Source: an uncultured Lachnospiraceae bacterium
GTDB taxonomy: Bacteria; Bacillota; Clostridia; Lachnospirales; Lachnospiraceae
Assembly: GCA_902765725.1 (NCBI GenBank)
Contig: CACXAT010000017.1
Location: 1 to 64,000 of the forward strand
DNA: 64,000 nt
Direction: 5' to 3'
A program made the translations under genes and the position numbers. This document shows positions 1 through 8,389 of the stretch, piece after piece (positions within the stretch are counted from its first letter, which is position 1; every line of letters begins with the position of its first letter). The notes under the pieces were generated by a model. It ran no database searches and was not told where the DNA came from. It saw nothing but the letters and a program-made list of their open reading frames with translations.

Positions 1-657
1 GAGAGCGTATACGGCTTCCAGAGCTGCGATTACTGGACCGATCCGGCGATCGACAAGCTGGTAGGACGCACCGCTCCGGTCGAGGATCTGGGCGTAGGTC
101 TGGCACGCTTCAAGGGCGGCCTGTCCATGGACATCTATGAAGACTGGGCAATCCATATGGAAGACATCGGCGGAAGCTTCATCGCTGGTTCCCTCGGCGG
201 ACTGAAGTTCACGGATGTTGACCAGACCGGCGGCCCGCTGGCAGTTCCGGCAGGCGGACAGATCGTCGGCGGCGGCAACCTGCAGAAGCCGAGACTGATC
301 TACTACGGAGTAGACGAGGAAGCAAGACTGTTCGAGACCAAGCTTGACTGCGCGATCGGTGATGTCACCGGACAGCAGGAGCTCCTCATCCATCCGGAGA
401 TGGCTATGTACAACGACAACCAGCTGCATTGGTACTCCTATCTGTGGGGCGACCTCACCGACGAGACCAGGATCGACTCCCCGTACATCGCAATGCAGAC
501 CGCATTCCTGTCAGAGGGTGTTGTCCTCTCCAGCGAGCTCGGCCGCAGCGTAACCGCAGACGAGATCAAGGCTATGGCGAAGTCCATCGCAATCCGTGAC
601 CAGGAGACCGAGTTCGGAACCATCCACTATGATTTCGATGATTACAAGGCTGACTGA
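1..657 (+). CDS. Gfo/Idh/MocA-family oxidoreductase, C-terminal part
   Basis: The reading frame is open from the first base of the window, so this is the 3' end of a gene whose NAD(P)-binding Rossmann half lies outside. The 218 visible residues match the C-terminal alpha/beta domain of Gfo/Idh/MocA oxidoreductases in style: a mixed sheet with Gly-rich turns (GGSFIAGSLGG, AGGQIVGGGN) and a long substrate-facing helix near the end (VTADEIKAMAKSIA). These enzymes oxidise or reduce sugars and related polyols with NAD(P). The gene ends at TGA 655-657 and is followed by a strong terminator, so it closes its transcription unit. The substrate cannot be read from this fragment. Family call moderately sure, function general only. 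Confidence 0.65.
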   Translation, partial: ESVYGFQSCDYWTDPAIDKLVGRTAPVEDLGVGLARFKGGLSMDIYEDWAIHMEDIGGSFIAGSLGGLKFTDVDQTGGPLAVPAGGQIVGGGNLQKPRLIYYGVDEEARLFETKLDCAIGDVTGQQELLIHPEMAMYNDNQLHWYSYLWGDLTDETRIDSPYIAMQTAFLSEGVVLSSELGRSVTADEIKAMAKSIAIRDQETEFGTIHYDFDDYKAD

Positions 658-690
658 TCGAAGCTGAACATATCATAAACTGAACTGAGC

Positions 691-742
691 AGGTGCCCGC
701 CTCTTGTGCAAGACTGCATGAGCGGCGGGCACCTGTTTTTTC
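691..742 (+). terminator. Rho-independent terminator
   Basis: Perfect 11-bp stem AGGTGCCCGCC (691-701) with GGCGGGCACCT (724-734), followed by GTTTTTTCT. It closes the oxidoreductase transcription unit. Confidence 0.9.
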
Positions 743-771
743 TCGACAAGGCAGGGGCATTTCAGTACAAT
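743..771 (+). promoter_or_regulatory. Sigma-A-type promoter of the P-type ATPase gene
   Basis: TCGACA (743-748) and TACAAT (766-771) are separated by 17 bp, each one mismatch from consensus. It starts right after the terminator and 60 bp before the ATPase start codon. Confidence 0.6.
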
Positions 772-830
772 AAAGTGGTAAAAAGAGGGGCGGCCAGGCC
801 GCTCCGGCAATGCACGAGAGGGTATCTGAG

Positions 831-3470
831 ATGGAAGAAATGAAATCAAAGGGCCTGACCTCTCAGGAGGCCGCCCGCAGGCAGCAGGAGGGGAGAAATG
901 TCCTGACCCAGGGGAAGAAGCAGTCCCTGCTCGGGGTGATCGCAAGTCAGTTCAAGTCGCCTCTGATCCTGCTGCTGATTGTAGCCGCGGCGATCTCATT
1001 TGCCACAGGCGAGGTGGTGGACGCTGTGATCATCGCCATCGTCGTGATCGCCAACTGCGTCATCGGAACGGTGCAGGAGGTGTCGGCGGAGAAGTCCGTG
1101 GAGGCGCTGAAGAGCCTGAGCGTGGCGACCGCGGTCGTGATCCGCGACGGCGTGCAGCAGGAGATCTCATCCGAGGAACTGGTGCCCGGCGACTATGTGA
1201 TCCTGGAGGCGGGGCGGATCGTTCCCGCGGATCTGAAGCTGACCCAGACCAGCTCTCTGAAGATCAATGAATCCGCGCTGACCGGAGAGTCGGTCGCCGT
1301 GGAGAAGGACGCCGCCGAGACAAGCAGCGAGAGCACGCCCCTTGCAGACAGAAAAGACAGAGCCTACATGTCCTCCCTGGTGGAATACGGTAGAGGCGAA
1401 GGCGTTGTAGAGCAGATCGGAGACCATACCGAGATCGGCAAGATCTCCGGCATGCTGCACAGCATCACGAAGAAGGAGACCCCGCTTCAGAAGAACCTGA
1501 ACCAGATCTCCCTGGTGCTGGGCATCGCCGGCGTCGTGCTCTGCGTCCTGATGTTTGTCTGCCAGATCCTGGTCTATCGCACAGAAGTGATCGAGACCCT
1601 CATGATCTCCATCGCATTTGCGGTAGCCGTCATCCCCGAGGGCCTGGCGACGGTCGTGACCCTGGTCCTGTCAGCGGGCATTAAGAAAATGAGCGAGCGC
1701 AACGCCATCGTCAAGCAGATCCACGCGGTCGAGACCCTGGGCGCTGTGAACGTGATCTGCTCCGACAAGACCGGAACCCTGACCCAGAACCGGATGACCG
1801 TCGTGCGCTGGTTTATGGACGGGGAAGAGTCGGATGCCGAAGGGCAGGATACGCAGAACCCGCTCTTCAGAAGACTGCTGACCGGCTTCTGCGCCTGCAA
1901 TGACGCGAAGTACGACATGCAGACGAAGGAGGGGATCGGAGATCCCACTGAGATCGCCTTCATCAAATACGGCCGCGAGCTTCTTCCGGATTATGACGCG
2001 GTAATGGAGAAAAGCCGCCGCTTTGACGAGATTCCCTTTGATTCGGACCGCAAGATGATGACCGTCCTGTGCGAGACACAGGAGGAGGGCGGAAAGGTCA
2101 ACGTGTCCTACACCAAGGGCGCCATTGACTCCGTGATCGTGCGCTGTGACCGGATCCTCACGCCCCAGGGCGTGCGCCCGATCACCAATGAAGATGTCTA
2201 CCAGGCAACCAAGGCAGCCGAGGACATGAGCTCGAGAGCGCTGCGCGTGCTCGCCCTTGCGTATCGTGAAGGAGATGAGAAGCCGCAGGAGAAGGACATG
2301 ATCTTCGTCGGCCTGGCCGCGGAGATCGATCCGCCGAAGGAAGGCGTGAAGGAGACGGTGGACGAGTGCCATCACGCCGGCATCGACGTTGCCATGATCA
2401 CGGGCGATCACAAGATCACAGCCTTTGCCATCGCCAGACAGCTGGACATCGCCCAGAGCCTGGAACAGTGCATCTCCGGCCAGGAGATCGACGAGATGGA
2501 TCCGGAACTGTTCCGGAAAAATGTGCTGAACTACAGGGTCTTCGCCCGGGTATCGCCTGAGAACAAGGTGCAGATCGTACAGGCCTTCCAGAGCCATGAC
2601 AAGATCGTCTCCATGACCGGCGACGGCGTAAATGACGCGCCCTCCCTGAAGGCAGCCGACATCGGCGTCGCCATGGGCGTCGGCGGTACGGAAGTTGCCA
2701 AGGATGCGGCCCAGATGATCCTGGTGGACGACAACTTCATCACCATCAAGAACGCGGTCATGGAGGGAAGGAACCTCTTCAACAACATCCGCAAGTCCGT
2801 GGTCTATCTGCTGCGCTCCAACTTCGGAGAGGTGGTGCTGATGGCGACCGCCGTGTTCGCCGGCCTGTCCTCGCCCCTGTCCACGGTCCAGATCCTCTGG
2901 GTCAACCTGCTGACCGATACGGCCCCGTCCCTTGCCCTGGGCATGGATAAAGGCTCGGACGCGGTCATGAATGAGAAGCCGAGAGACGTGAAGGCAGGCC
3001 TGCTGGGAAGAAGCGACTATGCGAGCATCGTACTGCAGGGCCTGATCGGCGGCGGCGTAGCGCTGCTGGGCTTCCTGCTCCCGCTGCTTCTGCATGACGG
3101 GATCGGAGATATCTTCCGGACACTGGAGAACAATCCACAGATGCTGTCCCTGTGCCGGACCTACTGCTTCAGCACACTTGCCGTAAATGAACTCCTGATG
3201 GCCTACGTGTGCAAGACCACCGGAAACCTGGCCTTCTTCAGCAGAGAATCCTGGAACAACAGGGCCCTGAACATCATCACCCTCTGCGGCCTGGCCCTGC
3301 AGTTTATGGCGCTTCTGTTCCCGCCGCTCCGCACACTGCTGAAACTCTCGCCGGTGGGCGCCGGAGACATCGCCGCGATCCTGATCCTGGCCGTGCTCGG
3401 CGTGCTGGTCAATGCCGCCATCAGCCTGGCGAAGGAGAGGATGGACATCAAGAGAGGAAGAAACCTCTGA
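831..3470 (+). CDS. P-type Ca2+-transporting ATPase (P2A/PMCA-like)
   Basis: This 879-residue membrane pump uses ATP to move cations, most likely Ca2+, out of the cytoplasm. The order is the full P2-ATPase plan: a cation ATPase N-terminal domain, TM1-2, the actuator domain with the TGES motif (ALTGESVAVEK), TM3-4 with the PEGLATVV motif in TM4, the phosphorylation motif DKTGTLTQ with Asp312, a nucleotide domain with the KGAID motif, the hinge TGDGVNDAP, and a C-terminal TM5-10 block. I chose ATG 831 because GAGAGG lies 9 bp upstream. ATG 810 in the same frame would add 7 residues but has no close ribosome binding site. The PEGL motif and the IPEGLATVVTLVLSAG helix favour Ca2+ over heavy metals; Mn2+ is possible. 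Single-gene unit, followed by structured element copy 1. Confidence 0.92.
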   Translation: MEEMKSKGLTSQEAARRQQEGRNVLTQGKKQSLLGVIASQFKSPLILLLIVAAAISFATGEVVDAVIIAIVVIANCVIGTVQEVSAEKSVEALKSLSVATAVVIRDGVQQEISSEELVPGDYVILEAGRIVPADLKLTQTSSLKINESALTGESVAVEKDAAETSSESTPLADRKDRAYMSSLVEYGRGEGVVEQIGDHTEIGKISGMLHSITKKETPLQKNLNQISLVLGIAGVVLCVLMFVCQILVYRTEVIETLMISIAFAVAVIPEGLATVVTLVLSAGIKKMSERNAIVKQIHAVETLGAVNVICSDKTGTLTQNRMTVVRWFMDGEESDAEGQDTQNPLFRRLLTGFCACNDAKYDMQTKEGIGDPTEIAFIKYGRELLPDYDAVMEKSRRFDEIPFDSDRKMMTVLCETQEEGGKVNVSYTKGAIDSVIVRCDRILTPQGVRPITNEDVYQATKAAEDMSSRALRVLALAYREGDEKPQEKDMIFVGLAAEIDPPKEGVKETVDECHHAGIDVAMITGDHKITAFAIARQLDIAQSLEQCISGQEIDEMDPELFRKNVLNYRVFARVSPENKVQIVQAFQSHDKIVSMTGDGVNDAPSLKAADIGVAMGVGGTEVAKDAAQMILVDDNFITIKNAVMEGRNLFNNIRKSVVYLLRSNFGEVVLMATAVFAGLSSPLSTVQILWVNLLTDTAPSLALGMDKGSDAVMNEKPRDVKAGLLGRSDYASIVLQGLIGGGVALLGFLLPLLLHDGIGDIFRTLENNPQMLSLCRTYCFSTLAVNELLMAYVCKTTGNLAFFSRESWNNRALNIITLCGLALQFMALLFPPLRTLLKLSPVGAGDIAAILILAVLGVLVNAAISLAKERMDIKRGRNL

Positions 3471-3489
3471 TCATACCTGCATAACAGAA

Positions 3490-3513
3490 GGGACTGTTGC
3501 TTAAGAGACGGTC
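3490..3513 (+). repeat. Hairpin, first of a near-identical pair flanking element copy 1
   Basis: Stem GGACTGT / ACGGTCC around a 10-nt loop, 20 bp after the ATPase stop codon. A second hairpin of the same plan at 3742-3765 matches it at most positions (18 of 24), including the loop core TAAG. It has no immediate T-tract, so by itself it is a weak terminator. Confidence 0.6.
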
Positions 3514-3540
3514 CCGATTATATTTATCGACTGTTTTTTA

Positions 3541-3729
3541 GAATGGGACCGCAATGACGGAATGACATCCTCAGCAAACCATAGGAGCCGACTGAATCCG
3601 GCCAGATGCGTGCGCGAACGAAGGCGACCACGCTTCTATAGGAGCCGAGAGTGAGCGCAATAGCATCGCAGGCGGATGAAGGAAGGAGACGTGTTTGCAG
3701 GATGACTTCCGTCATAAGGGACCATTATG
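3541..3729 (+). ncRNA. Candidate structured RNA or hairpin repeat, copy 1
   Basis: A 189-bp element lies between the ATPase gene and the convergent C39 gene with no open reading frame of note. Its outer arms pair: AATGACGGAATGACATCC (from 3553) and CAGCAAAC against GTTTGCAGGATGACTTCC and GTCAT (3693-3715). Its centre holds the hairpin GAAGGCGACCACGCTTC followed by TATAGGAGC. The core from CCATAGGAG (3579) to CGTGTTT (3690-3696) aligns with a second copy on the minus strand at 18387-18510, including an identical 19-bp stretch at 3627-3645. Whether it acts as RNA or as a mobile DNA repeat is open. It could also be a 3'-UTR element, since it follows the gene on the same strand. Confidence 0.5.
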
Positions 3730-3736
3730 ACATAAC

Positions 3737-3771
3737 AAAAAGGACCGTCGCCTAAGCGGCAGTCCTTTTAT
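3737..3771. terminator. Bidirectional terminator between convergent genes
   Basis: AAAAAGGAC ... GTCCTTTTA forms an A/T-flanked stem around GCCTAAGC, with T-runs readable from either strand. It can serve both the ATPase gene (plus) and the C39 peptidase gene (minus). Confidence 0.75.
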
Positions 3772-3782
3772 AATCAACTTCT

Positions 3783-4553
3783 TCAGCCGACGAGGATATA
3801 TCCCCCGCCATCCTTCGTCTTAGTCACGTAAGCACTGTTCGTATTCTTCTTGGAGGAATACATGAACTTGACCAGCTCCGGCACGGTAAGGTTGATCTTC
3901 TTGTTGACCTTGCCCAGCACCGAGTGATTGATCTTGCCGCCCCAGGGATTCACGAAAACGACCGTGTCACCCTTGATGCCGATCAGCACCAGCGCATGAT
4001 GCTGACTGGTAAAATGAACGCCCTTATAGGTCTTCTTGCCCGCTTTTACGATGACCGGCTTTCCTGCCTTCAGGTGACTGCGGATCTCTTCGATGGCAGT
4101 GTTTGCAGAGAAGGAACTCACTCTCTTGTTCGGGATTCCCATGTCGGTCAGGATCTGGGAAGCAAGCCTCAGAGACATGGCCGCCTTGCGGTACTTTGCC
4201 TTCAGTATCTTCAGCGCGTATTTTTCACTGAGAACTGAGGAGGCAGATCCTGCATGGATCTTTTTGGGGGAAGCATTGACACCAAACCCGGATGCCGCGA
4301 TCGACACGGCGGTGATGATGCATCCGTAGGTGGAGTAGTAGTAATCCCCCTTGATGTTCTGGGAGTAGCAGTGATACTTCCGTGCGGATCCCGAAGGATC
4401 TGTAACGGTAACCGTCTTTCCGGATGTCTTCCAGATGTCCTGGGTCACATCCTTTCTGGACGCTGCGAGAGCAGCTGTGCCAAGGACACTGCAGCTGAGC
4501 ACGATGGTCAGGATCAGAGCAGACAGAAGCCGCATACTCTTTTTGAATCGCAT
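3783..4553 (-). CDS. Secreted C39-like cysteine peptidase
   Basis: A 256-residue protein with a signal peptide (basic RFKK, a hydrophobic stretch to about residue 27, cleavage near AALAA-S). The mature part is a papain-like C39_2 domain: the catalytic Cys78 lies in STYGCIITAVSIAASGFG, the His in HFTSQHHALVLIG (residues 185/186), and VNPWGG supplies the third-site Asn. The helix after the Cys and the hydrophobic strand after the His match the family. It probably cleaves a peptide or cell-wall cross-bridge outside the cell; these stand-alone C39 proteins are not bacteriocin transporters, as there is no ABC module. It follows the SH3b protein gene by 44 bp on the same strand, so the two are likely co-transcribed. 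Substrate unknown. Confidence 0.75.
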   Translation of the reverse strand: MRFKKSMRLLSALILTIVLSCSVLGTAALAASRKDVTQDIWKTSGKTVTVTDPSGSARKYHCYSQNIKGDYYYSTYGCIITAVSIAASGFGVNASPKKIHAGSASSVLSEKYALKILKAKYRKAAMSLRLASQILTDMGIPNKRVSSFSANTAIEEIRSHLKAGKPVIVKAGKKTYKGVHFTSQHHALVLIGIKGDTVVFVNPWGGKINHSVLGKVNKKINLTVPELVKFMYSSKKNTNSAYVTKTKDGGGYILVG

Positions 4554-4597
4554 AGTGAAGGCCTCCTTTCATTCAGGCAGTCATGGTGCCGGGAGCA

Positions 4598-5236
4598 TTA
4601 ATAGCTGCTGGTAGATGTGCTTCCGTCTGAATAGGTCGTGATGATGGTTCCGCCTGTTCCGAGGCAGTTCGGGATCTTCTGGGTACTCACAACGGATACT
4701 CCGCCGGAGGAGGCTGCAGCGGCGGCAGCGGCAGCGGCGGCTGCATTCATCTGCTTCTGCACTTCATTGGCATTGATGCTGCGCTCAAGCTCTTCTCTGT
4801 CTTCCGACAGAAGACGGACGGCAACATAACCTTCCTTTGCCGGAGCACCCTCTGTCTCCTTCACCTCAGTCTGGGCAGTGCCGTCCTGAGCCGCCTCAGT
4901 CTGGGCTTCCTGCTCCTGGGCTTTCTCATAGGGATCATCAAGCCGTACATGATACCAGTCGCCGAGCTGTCCGAGGACGCTCACCGAGCTGCCAAGATCA
5001 CTGTAGGCAATGGTCTTGCTCTCTGCGGAGGGACCCTCATGGACCTTGAGGGTGTCGAGAACGAACATGATCTTCTCTTCGCTGAAGACCTCTTCCGTTT
5101 CCGGCTCTGTCTCGGTCTCAGCGACCATCTCCGTTTCGGGGGCTTCCTCTGCCAGAATCATGCACGGTGAAGCTGCGAGTATCGTGCACAGACCAAGTAT
5201 CATCGCTGTCATAAAACCGTTCTTCTTATCAGTCAT
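4598..5236 (-). CDS. Secreted SH3b-domain protein with poly-alanine tract
   Basis: I start at ATG 5236 (AAGGAGAGGT just upstream) rather than the farther ATG 5314, giving 212 residues. There is a signal peptide (KKNGFMTAMILGLCTILAASP), then an acidic Glu/Thr-rich linker (ETEMVAETETEPETEE), then a single SH3b-like domain (LDTLKVHEGPSAESKTIAY ... DWYHVRL) of the type that binds cell wall. A Gln/Glu-rich spacer splits off the last strand (EGYVAVRLLSEDREEL), and a run of at least 11 alanines precedes a Ser/Gly/Thr-rich tail. No catalytic domain is visible. It probably acts as a wall-associated or exported binding protein with the C39 peptidase encoded next. No specific function can be assigned. 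Confidence 0.7.
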   Translation of the reverse strand: MTDKKNGFMTAMILGLCTILAASPCMILAEEAPETEMVAETETEPETEEVFSEEKIMFVLDTLKVHEGPSAESKTIAYSDLGSSVSVLGQLGDWYHVRLDDPYEKAQEQEAQTEAAQDGTAQTEVKETEGAPAKEGYVAVRLLSEDREELERSINANEVQKQMNAAAAAAAAAAASSGGVSVVSTQKIPNCLGTGGTIITTYSDGSTSTSSY

Positions 5237-5319
5237 ACCTCTCCTTTTTGCCCTGCACCGGAAAAACTCTCCCTCCGGCAGGCCTAAGCTGTCAGTTAAC
5301 GGTAACAAATACAAGCTTT

Positions 5320-5347
5320 ATATTAGCATTTCTGAATTGAATTACAA
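5320..5347 (-). promoter_or_regulatory. Possible promoter for the SH3b/C39 genes
   Basis: Read on the minus strand: TTGTAA, 16 bp, TAATAT, about 85 bp upstream of the chosen start. The match is moderate and the position fits a transcription unit separate from the DHHW gene. Confidence 0.4.
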
Positions 5348-5350
5348 TAT

Positions 5351-6766
5351 TTAATTTGAGGACAGGAACACCCGGATCTGCCGGGCCGAATCCTCTGAAG
5401 CGGGCAGTGCCTCCGCCGGAAGATACAGAACAAAGCCTTCTTCCTGCTCACTCTGCCTGAAGACCGGCATGGCCTCGTACAGGATCCCGTCCCCGGGATC
5501 TGCATAGATACGCACCCCTGCCGCAGGGGCGGTCTCAAAGGTGCCGCTGACCCTGGTGAAATAGGGATTGGCCTCTTCTGTCTCGCACGCGATCCTGGCA
5601 TCCGCCGCGGACAGCTCCGGATCCTTGGGTGTAAGCGCGGATGGAAGAGCCTGCAGGATCGACGGGGCTTCGGCGGTAGCCGGGATATTGCGCTCCGCAT
5701 GCTCCATGATAACTGCAGTCGGCGCGCTGCTGCTCAGGTCAAAGAGAAGGTTGGCCGGGACTGCCCTGGAGAAATAACCCATGGAATAGCTCTCCGCAAG
5801 GAAGGGAAGGAGGGCATTCGCGAAGGAATCGCGGTACATCAGCAGGCTCTGTCCCTCTCCGCCGGAGACCGTCTGGATCTGATAGTCGTAGGTGCTCTCC
5901 ACCTCATTGAGATAGCCGTATGCGGGGGCCGGGTCATACCAGACCTCTTCCTCTTCTGCCGGAAAGGCCGGATACAGCATGGCCTCCAGGTCGCCCTCAA
6001 AATCCTTCGTAACCTCCGCCTCGGCTCCGCGGTAGTCTCTGTGCTCCACGCCAAGCTCAGTGAGGATGGCGTCTGCGCCGATCGCAGCCCCTTCATTGGT
6101 CCAGTGAGAGTCTGTCTTGTGATAGAGCGCGGGAAGATGATAGCCCGCCATCTCCGGGTTCGCCTTCTGTTCCTTGACCGCCTCCTGAAGAGGGTCTGTC
6201 AGATCCAGATAATGAACGCCTTCCTGCTCCATGAACTCCTTCAGGCGCGTGCGGTTGGAGGAGTTGGAAACTTTGTGGGCATAGTAGTAGGGAAGATACT
6301 CCGGATAGAGCGTCACCTTGTCGGGAACGATCACAAACAGATAATCTGCCCCGATGAAAGCGCAGTATTCCTGCGTCATCGCAGCCGTATGCGCGATGTC
6401 ATACAGAGCACGGTCGCTCAGCTGGTCCTGGTTTGTGTAGTCCTTCAGGGTCTCCCGGTAGTAAAGCCAGCCGTCACGCCCGACGATGACATCCTTCTGC
6501 GCGGAGACTCCAAGGCCGGACTGCACCAGAGCGTTCAGGCTTACCAGTTCTTTGCGCCAGGCGAAGTTCTCCTCAAACCAGGCTCCGGCCTGTGCGGGAT
6601 AATACAGGTTCAGCTGTCTGTCTTCGGTGAGGAGGGACGGCATGGAAGCGCGGCCCTCCCGCTCGGCAGAATCCTCCCTGCCTCCCAGCAGAAGGCCGGC
6701 GGAAGGAATCAGGCAGAGTATGAGAAAGGCACCGATGTACAGGATCTGATATCTCTTTGATCTCAT
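5351..6766 (-). CDS. DHHW/AlgJ-AlgX-like membrane-anchored SGNH protein
   Basis: The product is 471 residues from ATG 6766 (GAGG 10 bp upstream); two earlier in-frame ATGs would overlap the acyltransferase gene. An N-terminal membrane anchor (YQILYIGAFLILCLIPSAG) is followed by a periplasm-like or extracellular domain. GRDGWLYYRE, the KTDSHWTNEGA motif (Asp/His dyad) and YRDSFANALLPFL (nucleophile Ser region) are the signatures of DHHW/AlgJ proteins. Such proteins work with an MBOAT partner to move acetyl groups onto exported polysaccharides. The MBOAT gene lies directly upstream on the same strand with a 37-bp gap, which supports a two-protein O-acetylation system. The polysaccharide target is unknown. 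Confidence 0.8.
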   Translation of the reverse strand: MRSKRYQILYIGAFLILCLIPSAGLLLGGREDSAEREGRASMPSLLTEDRQLNLYYPAQAGAWFEENFAWRKELVSLNALVQSGLGVSAQKDVIVGRDGWLYYRETLKDYTNQDQLSDRALYDIAHTAAMTQEYCAFIGADYLFVIVPDKVTLYPEYLPYYYAHKVSNSSNRTRLKEFMEQEGVHYLDLTDPLQEAVKEQKANPEMAGYHLPALYHKTDSHWTNEGAAIGADAILTELGVEHRDYRGAEAEVTKDFEGDLEAMLYPAFPAEEEEVWYDPAPAYGYLNEVESTYDYQIQTVSGGEGQSLLMYRDSFANALLPFLAESYSMGYFSRAVPANLLFDLSSSAPTAVIMEHAERNIPATAEAPSILQALPSALTPKDPELSAADARIACETEEANPYFTRVSGTFETAPAAGVRIYADPGDGILYEAMPVFRQSEQEEGFVLYLPAEALPASEDSARQIRVFLSSN

Positions 6767-6803
6767 CTGTGGAATACCTCGCATTTCTTCCTGGCAGGGG
6801 CTG

Positions 6804-8201
6804 TCAGAAGCGGAAATAAATAAACGGATTGTAGGTCCCGCCGACAAGATTCAGGATGCACAGGGCGGCGCAGGCAAGGCTCAGCACGCTGACGATGGGA
6901 CGGTAATGGGGGAGCCTGAGGGCCAGGCGGCCCACCGGGAAGGATGCGATCAGACCTGCGGCCATGGCGGCGATGCCTGCGGGAGTGAGCACGGACCACA
7001 CAAGGGCAGAGGCCTGGGGGCCTGCCGGTCCGAAACCACTGAACATAAGAGAGATCATATGCCATCCCTGCTGCAGGGTATCTGCCCGGAAGAACACAAA
7101 GCCGATCAGGACCGCAAGCACCGTATACAGGTGAAGCAGTATCTTGCCCGGGATCGAGTGCTCCTTACGAAAGAACGGGATCACCTCTTCGAGAAGAAGA
7201 AGCAGCCCGTGGTACAGTCCCCAGAACAGGAAGGTCACATTGGCTCCGTGCCAGATCCCGCATGCAAGGAAGACGATCATCTTATTGAATATGGTGCGGG
7301 CCTTTCCCCTGCGGCTTCCTCCAAGCGGGATATACAGATATTCCTTCAGCCACGTGGAGAGGGAGATGTGCCACCTTCTCCAGAAGTCGCGGATCGACGA
7401 GGCGATGTAGGGATAATTGAAGTTCTCGCGGAAGGTGAAGCCGAACATGTGCCCCAGTCCGATCGCCATATCGGAATAGCCGCTGAAATCAAAGTAGATC
7501 TGGAAGAGATAGGCAATGGCTGCAAGCCACGCTGCAGCGGCACTGAGATTCCCGGCCGGAGCCGCGTAGATGGTATCCACGATGACAGCGCAGTAATTCG
7601 CGATCAGCACCTTTTTGGAGAGGCCGCAGATAAAGCGCAGTATGCCTGAGGTCAGGCCCCCTGCCGTCACGGTGCGCTGCGTCAGGGCGGACTCGATGTC
7701 GCGGTACCTGACAATCGGGCCTGCGATCAGCTGCGGGAACAGGGCGATATATAGAAGGAGGCGGAGAAAATTACGCTGGACATGGCACTGCCCCCGATAG
7801 ACGTCGATGACGTAGGACATGGCCTGGAAGGTATAGAAGGAGATCCCGACAGGCAGCGCGATGTGCACCGCCGGGAGGGACAGGTGAAACAGCGCATTTA
7901 CCGATTCAGTCAGGAAGAGGGCATATTTGAAGATGCCAAGAAGCGCCAGATTGAACAGGATGCTTCCAGCCAGAAACCACCGGGCGGCTCTTCGCATGCG
8001 GTCGATGCCAAGGGCGAAGGCCCAGTTGACCAGTGTGCTCAGGAGAAGCAGCAGTACATAGACAGGCTCTCCATATGCGTAGAACAGGATGCTGGCAGCA
8101 AGCAGAGCTGCGTTTTTCATCCGGATCGAGGGAAGGACCAGATGTGCGAGAAGCACAGCCGGAAGGAAGATGCACAGAAAAACAAGAGAACTGAAGATCA
8201 T
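6804..8201 (-). CDS. MBOAT-family O-acyltransferase (AlgI/DltB-like)
   Basis: A polytopic membrane enzyme of 465 residues from ATG 8201. That start gives the usual MBOAT opening (MIFSSLVFLCIFLPAV); a GTG at 8234 would add 11 basic residues, and neither has a strong ribosome binding site. The motifs are clear: LPVGISFYTFQ, FPQLIAGPIVRY, YFDFSGYSDMAIG, FWRRWHISLSTWLKEYLYIPLGG, and the active-site His318 in IWHGAN, with His331 in LYHGLL. It brings acyl groups across the membrane for transfer onto an extracellular polymer. The paired DHHW gene follows. DltB itself is less likely because no other dlt genes are present. Confidence 0.87.
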   Translation of the reverse strand: MIFSSLVFLCIFLPAVLLAHLVLPSIRMKNAALLAASILFYAYGEPVYVLLLLLSTLVNWAFALGIDRMRRAARWFLAGSILFNLALLGIFKYALFLTESVNALFHLSLPAVHIALPVGISFYTFQAMSYVIDVYRGQCHVQRNFLRLLLYIALFPQLIAGPIVRYRDIESALTQRTVTAGGLTSGILRFICGLSKKVLIANYCAVIVDTIYAAPAGNLSAAAAWLAAIAYLFQIYFDFSGYSDMAIGLGHMFGFTFRENFNYPYIASSIRDFWRRWHISLSTWLKEYLYIPLGGSRRGKARTIFNKMIVFLACGIWHGANVTFLFWGLYHGLLLLLEEVIPFFRKEHSIPGKILLHLYTVLAVLIGFVFFRADTLQQGWHMISLMFSGFGPAGPQASALVWSVLTPAGIAAMAAGLIASFPVGRLALRLPHYRPIVSVLSLACAALCILNLVGGTYNPFIYFRF

Positions 8202-8329
8202 AGGAGCAAAGTGACGCTTTCGTATCAGCCGCACAGAGTGCGGGAGTGAAGTAAACCATCGGGCATCGGAACAATACGTTGAATATCAGAAGGTATTATA
8301 ACGCCTGAATAAAAGATTACAATAGCACG

Positions 8330-8370
8330 AAAGGCCTCAGAAAACCCGTCAGGGCTTTCTGAGGCCTTTT
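8330..8370. terminator. Terminator-like hairpin
   Basis: AAAGGCCTCAGAAA (8330-8343) pairs with TTTCTGAGGCCTTT (8356-8369). It lies 20 bp past the stop codon of the minus-strand glycosidase gene and before the MBOAT gene, and closes the former. Confidence 0.75.
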
Positions 8371-8389
8371 ATTAGGAAAGGAGTATTAC

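Noticed and set aside
1671..3095. Long open frame of 474 codons on the minus strand inside the P-type ATPase gene
   Set aside because: It is the antisense of a clearly conserved ATPase, in GC-rich DNA where such frames are common; no motif and no ribosome binding site.
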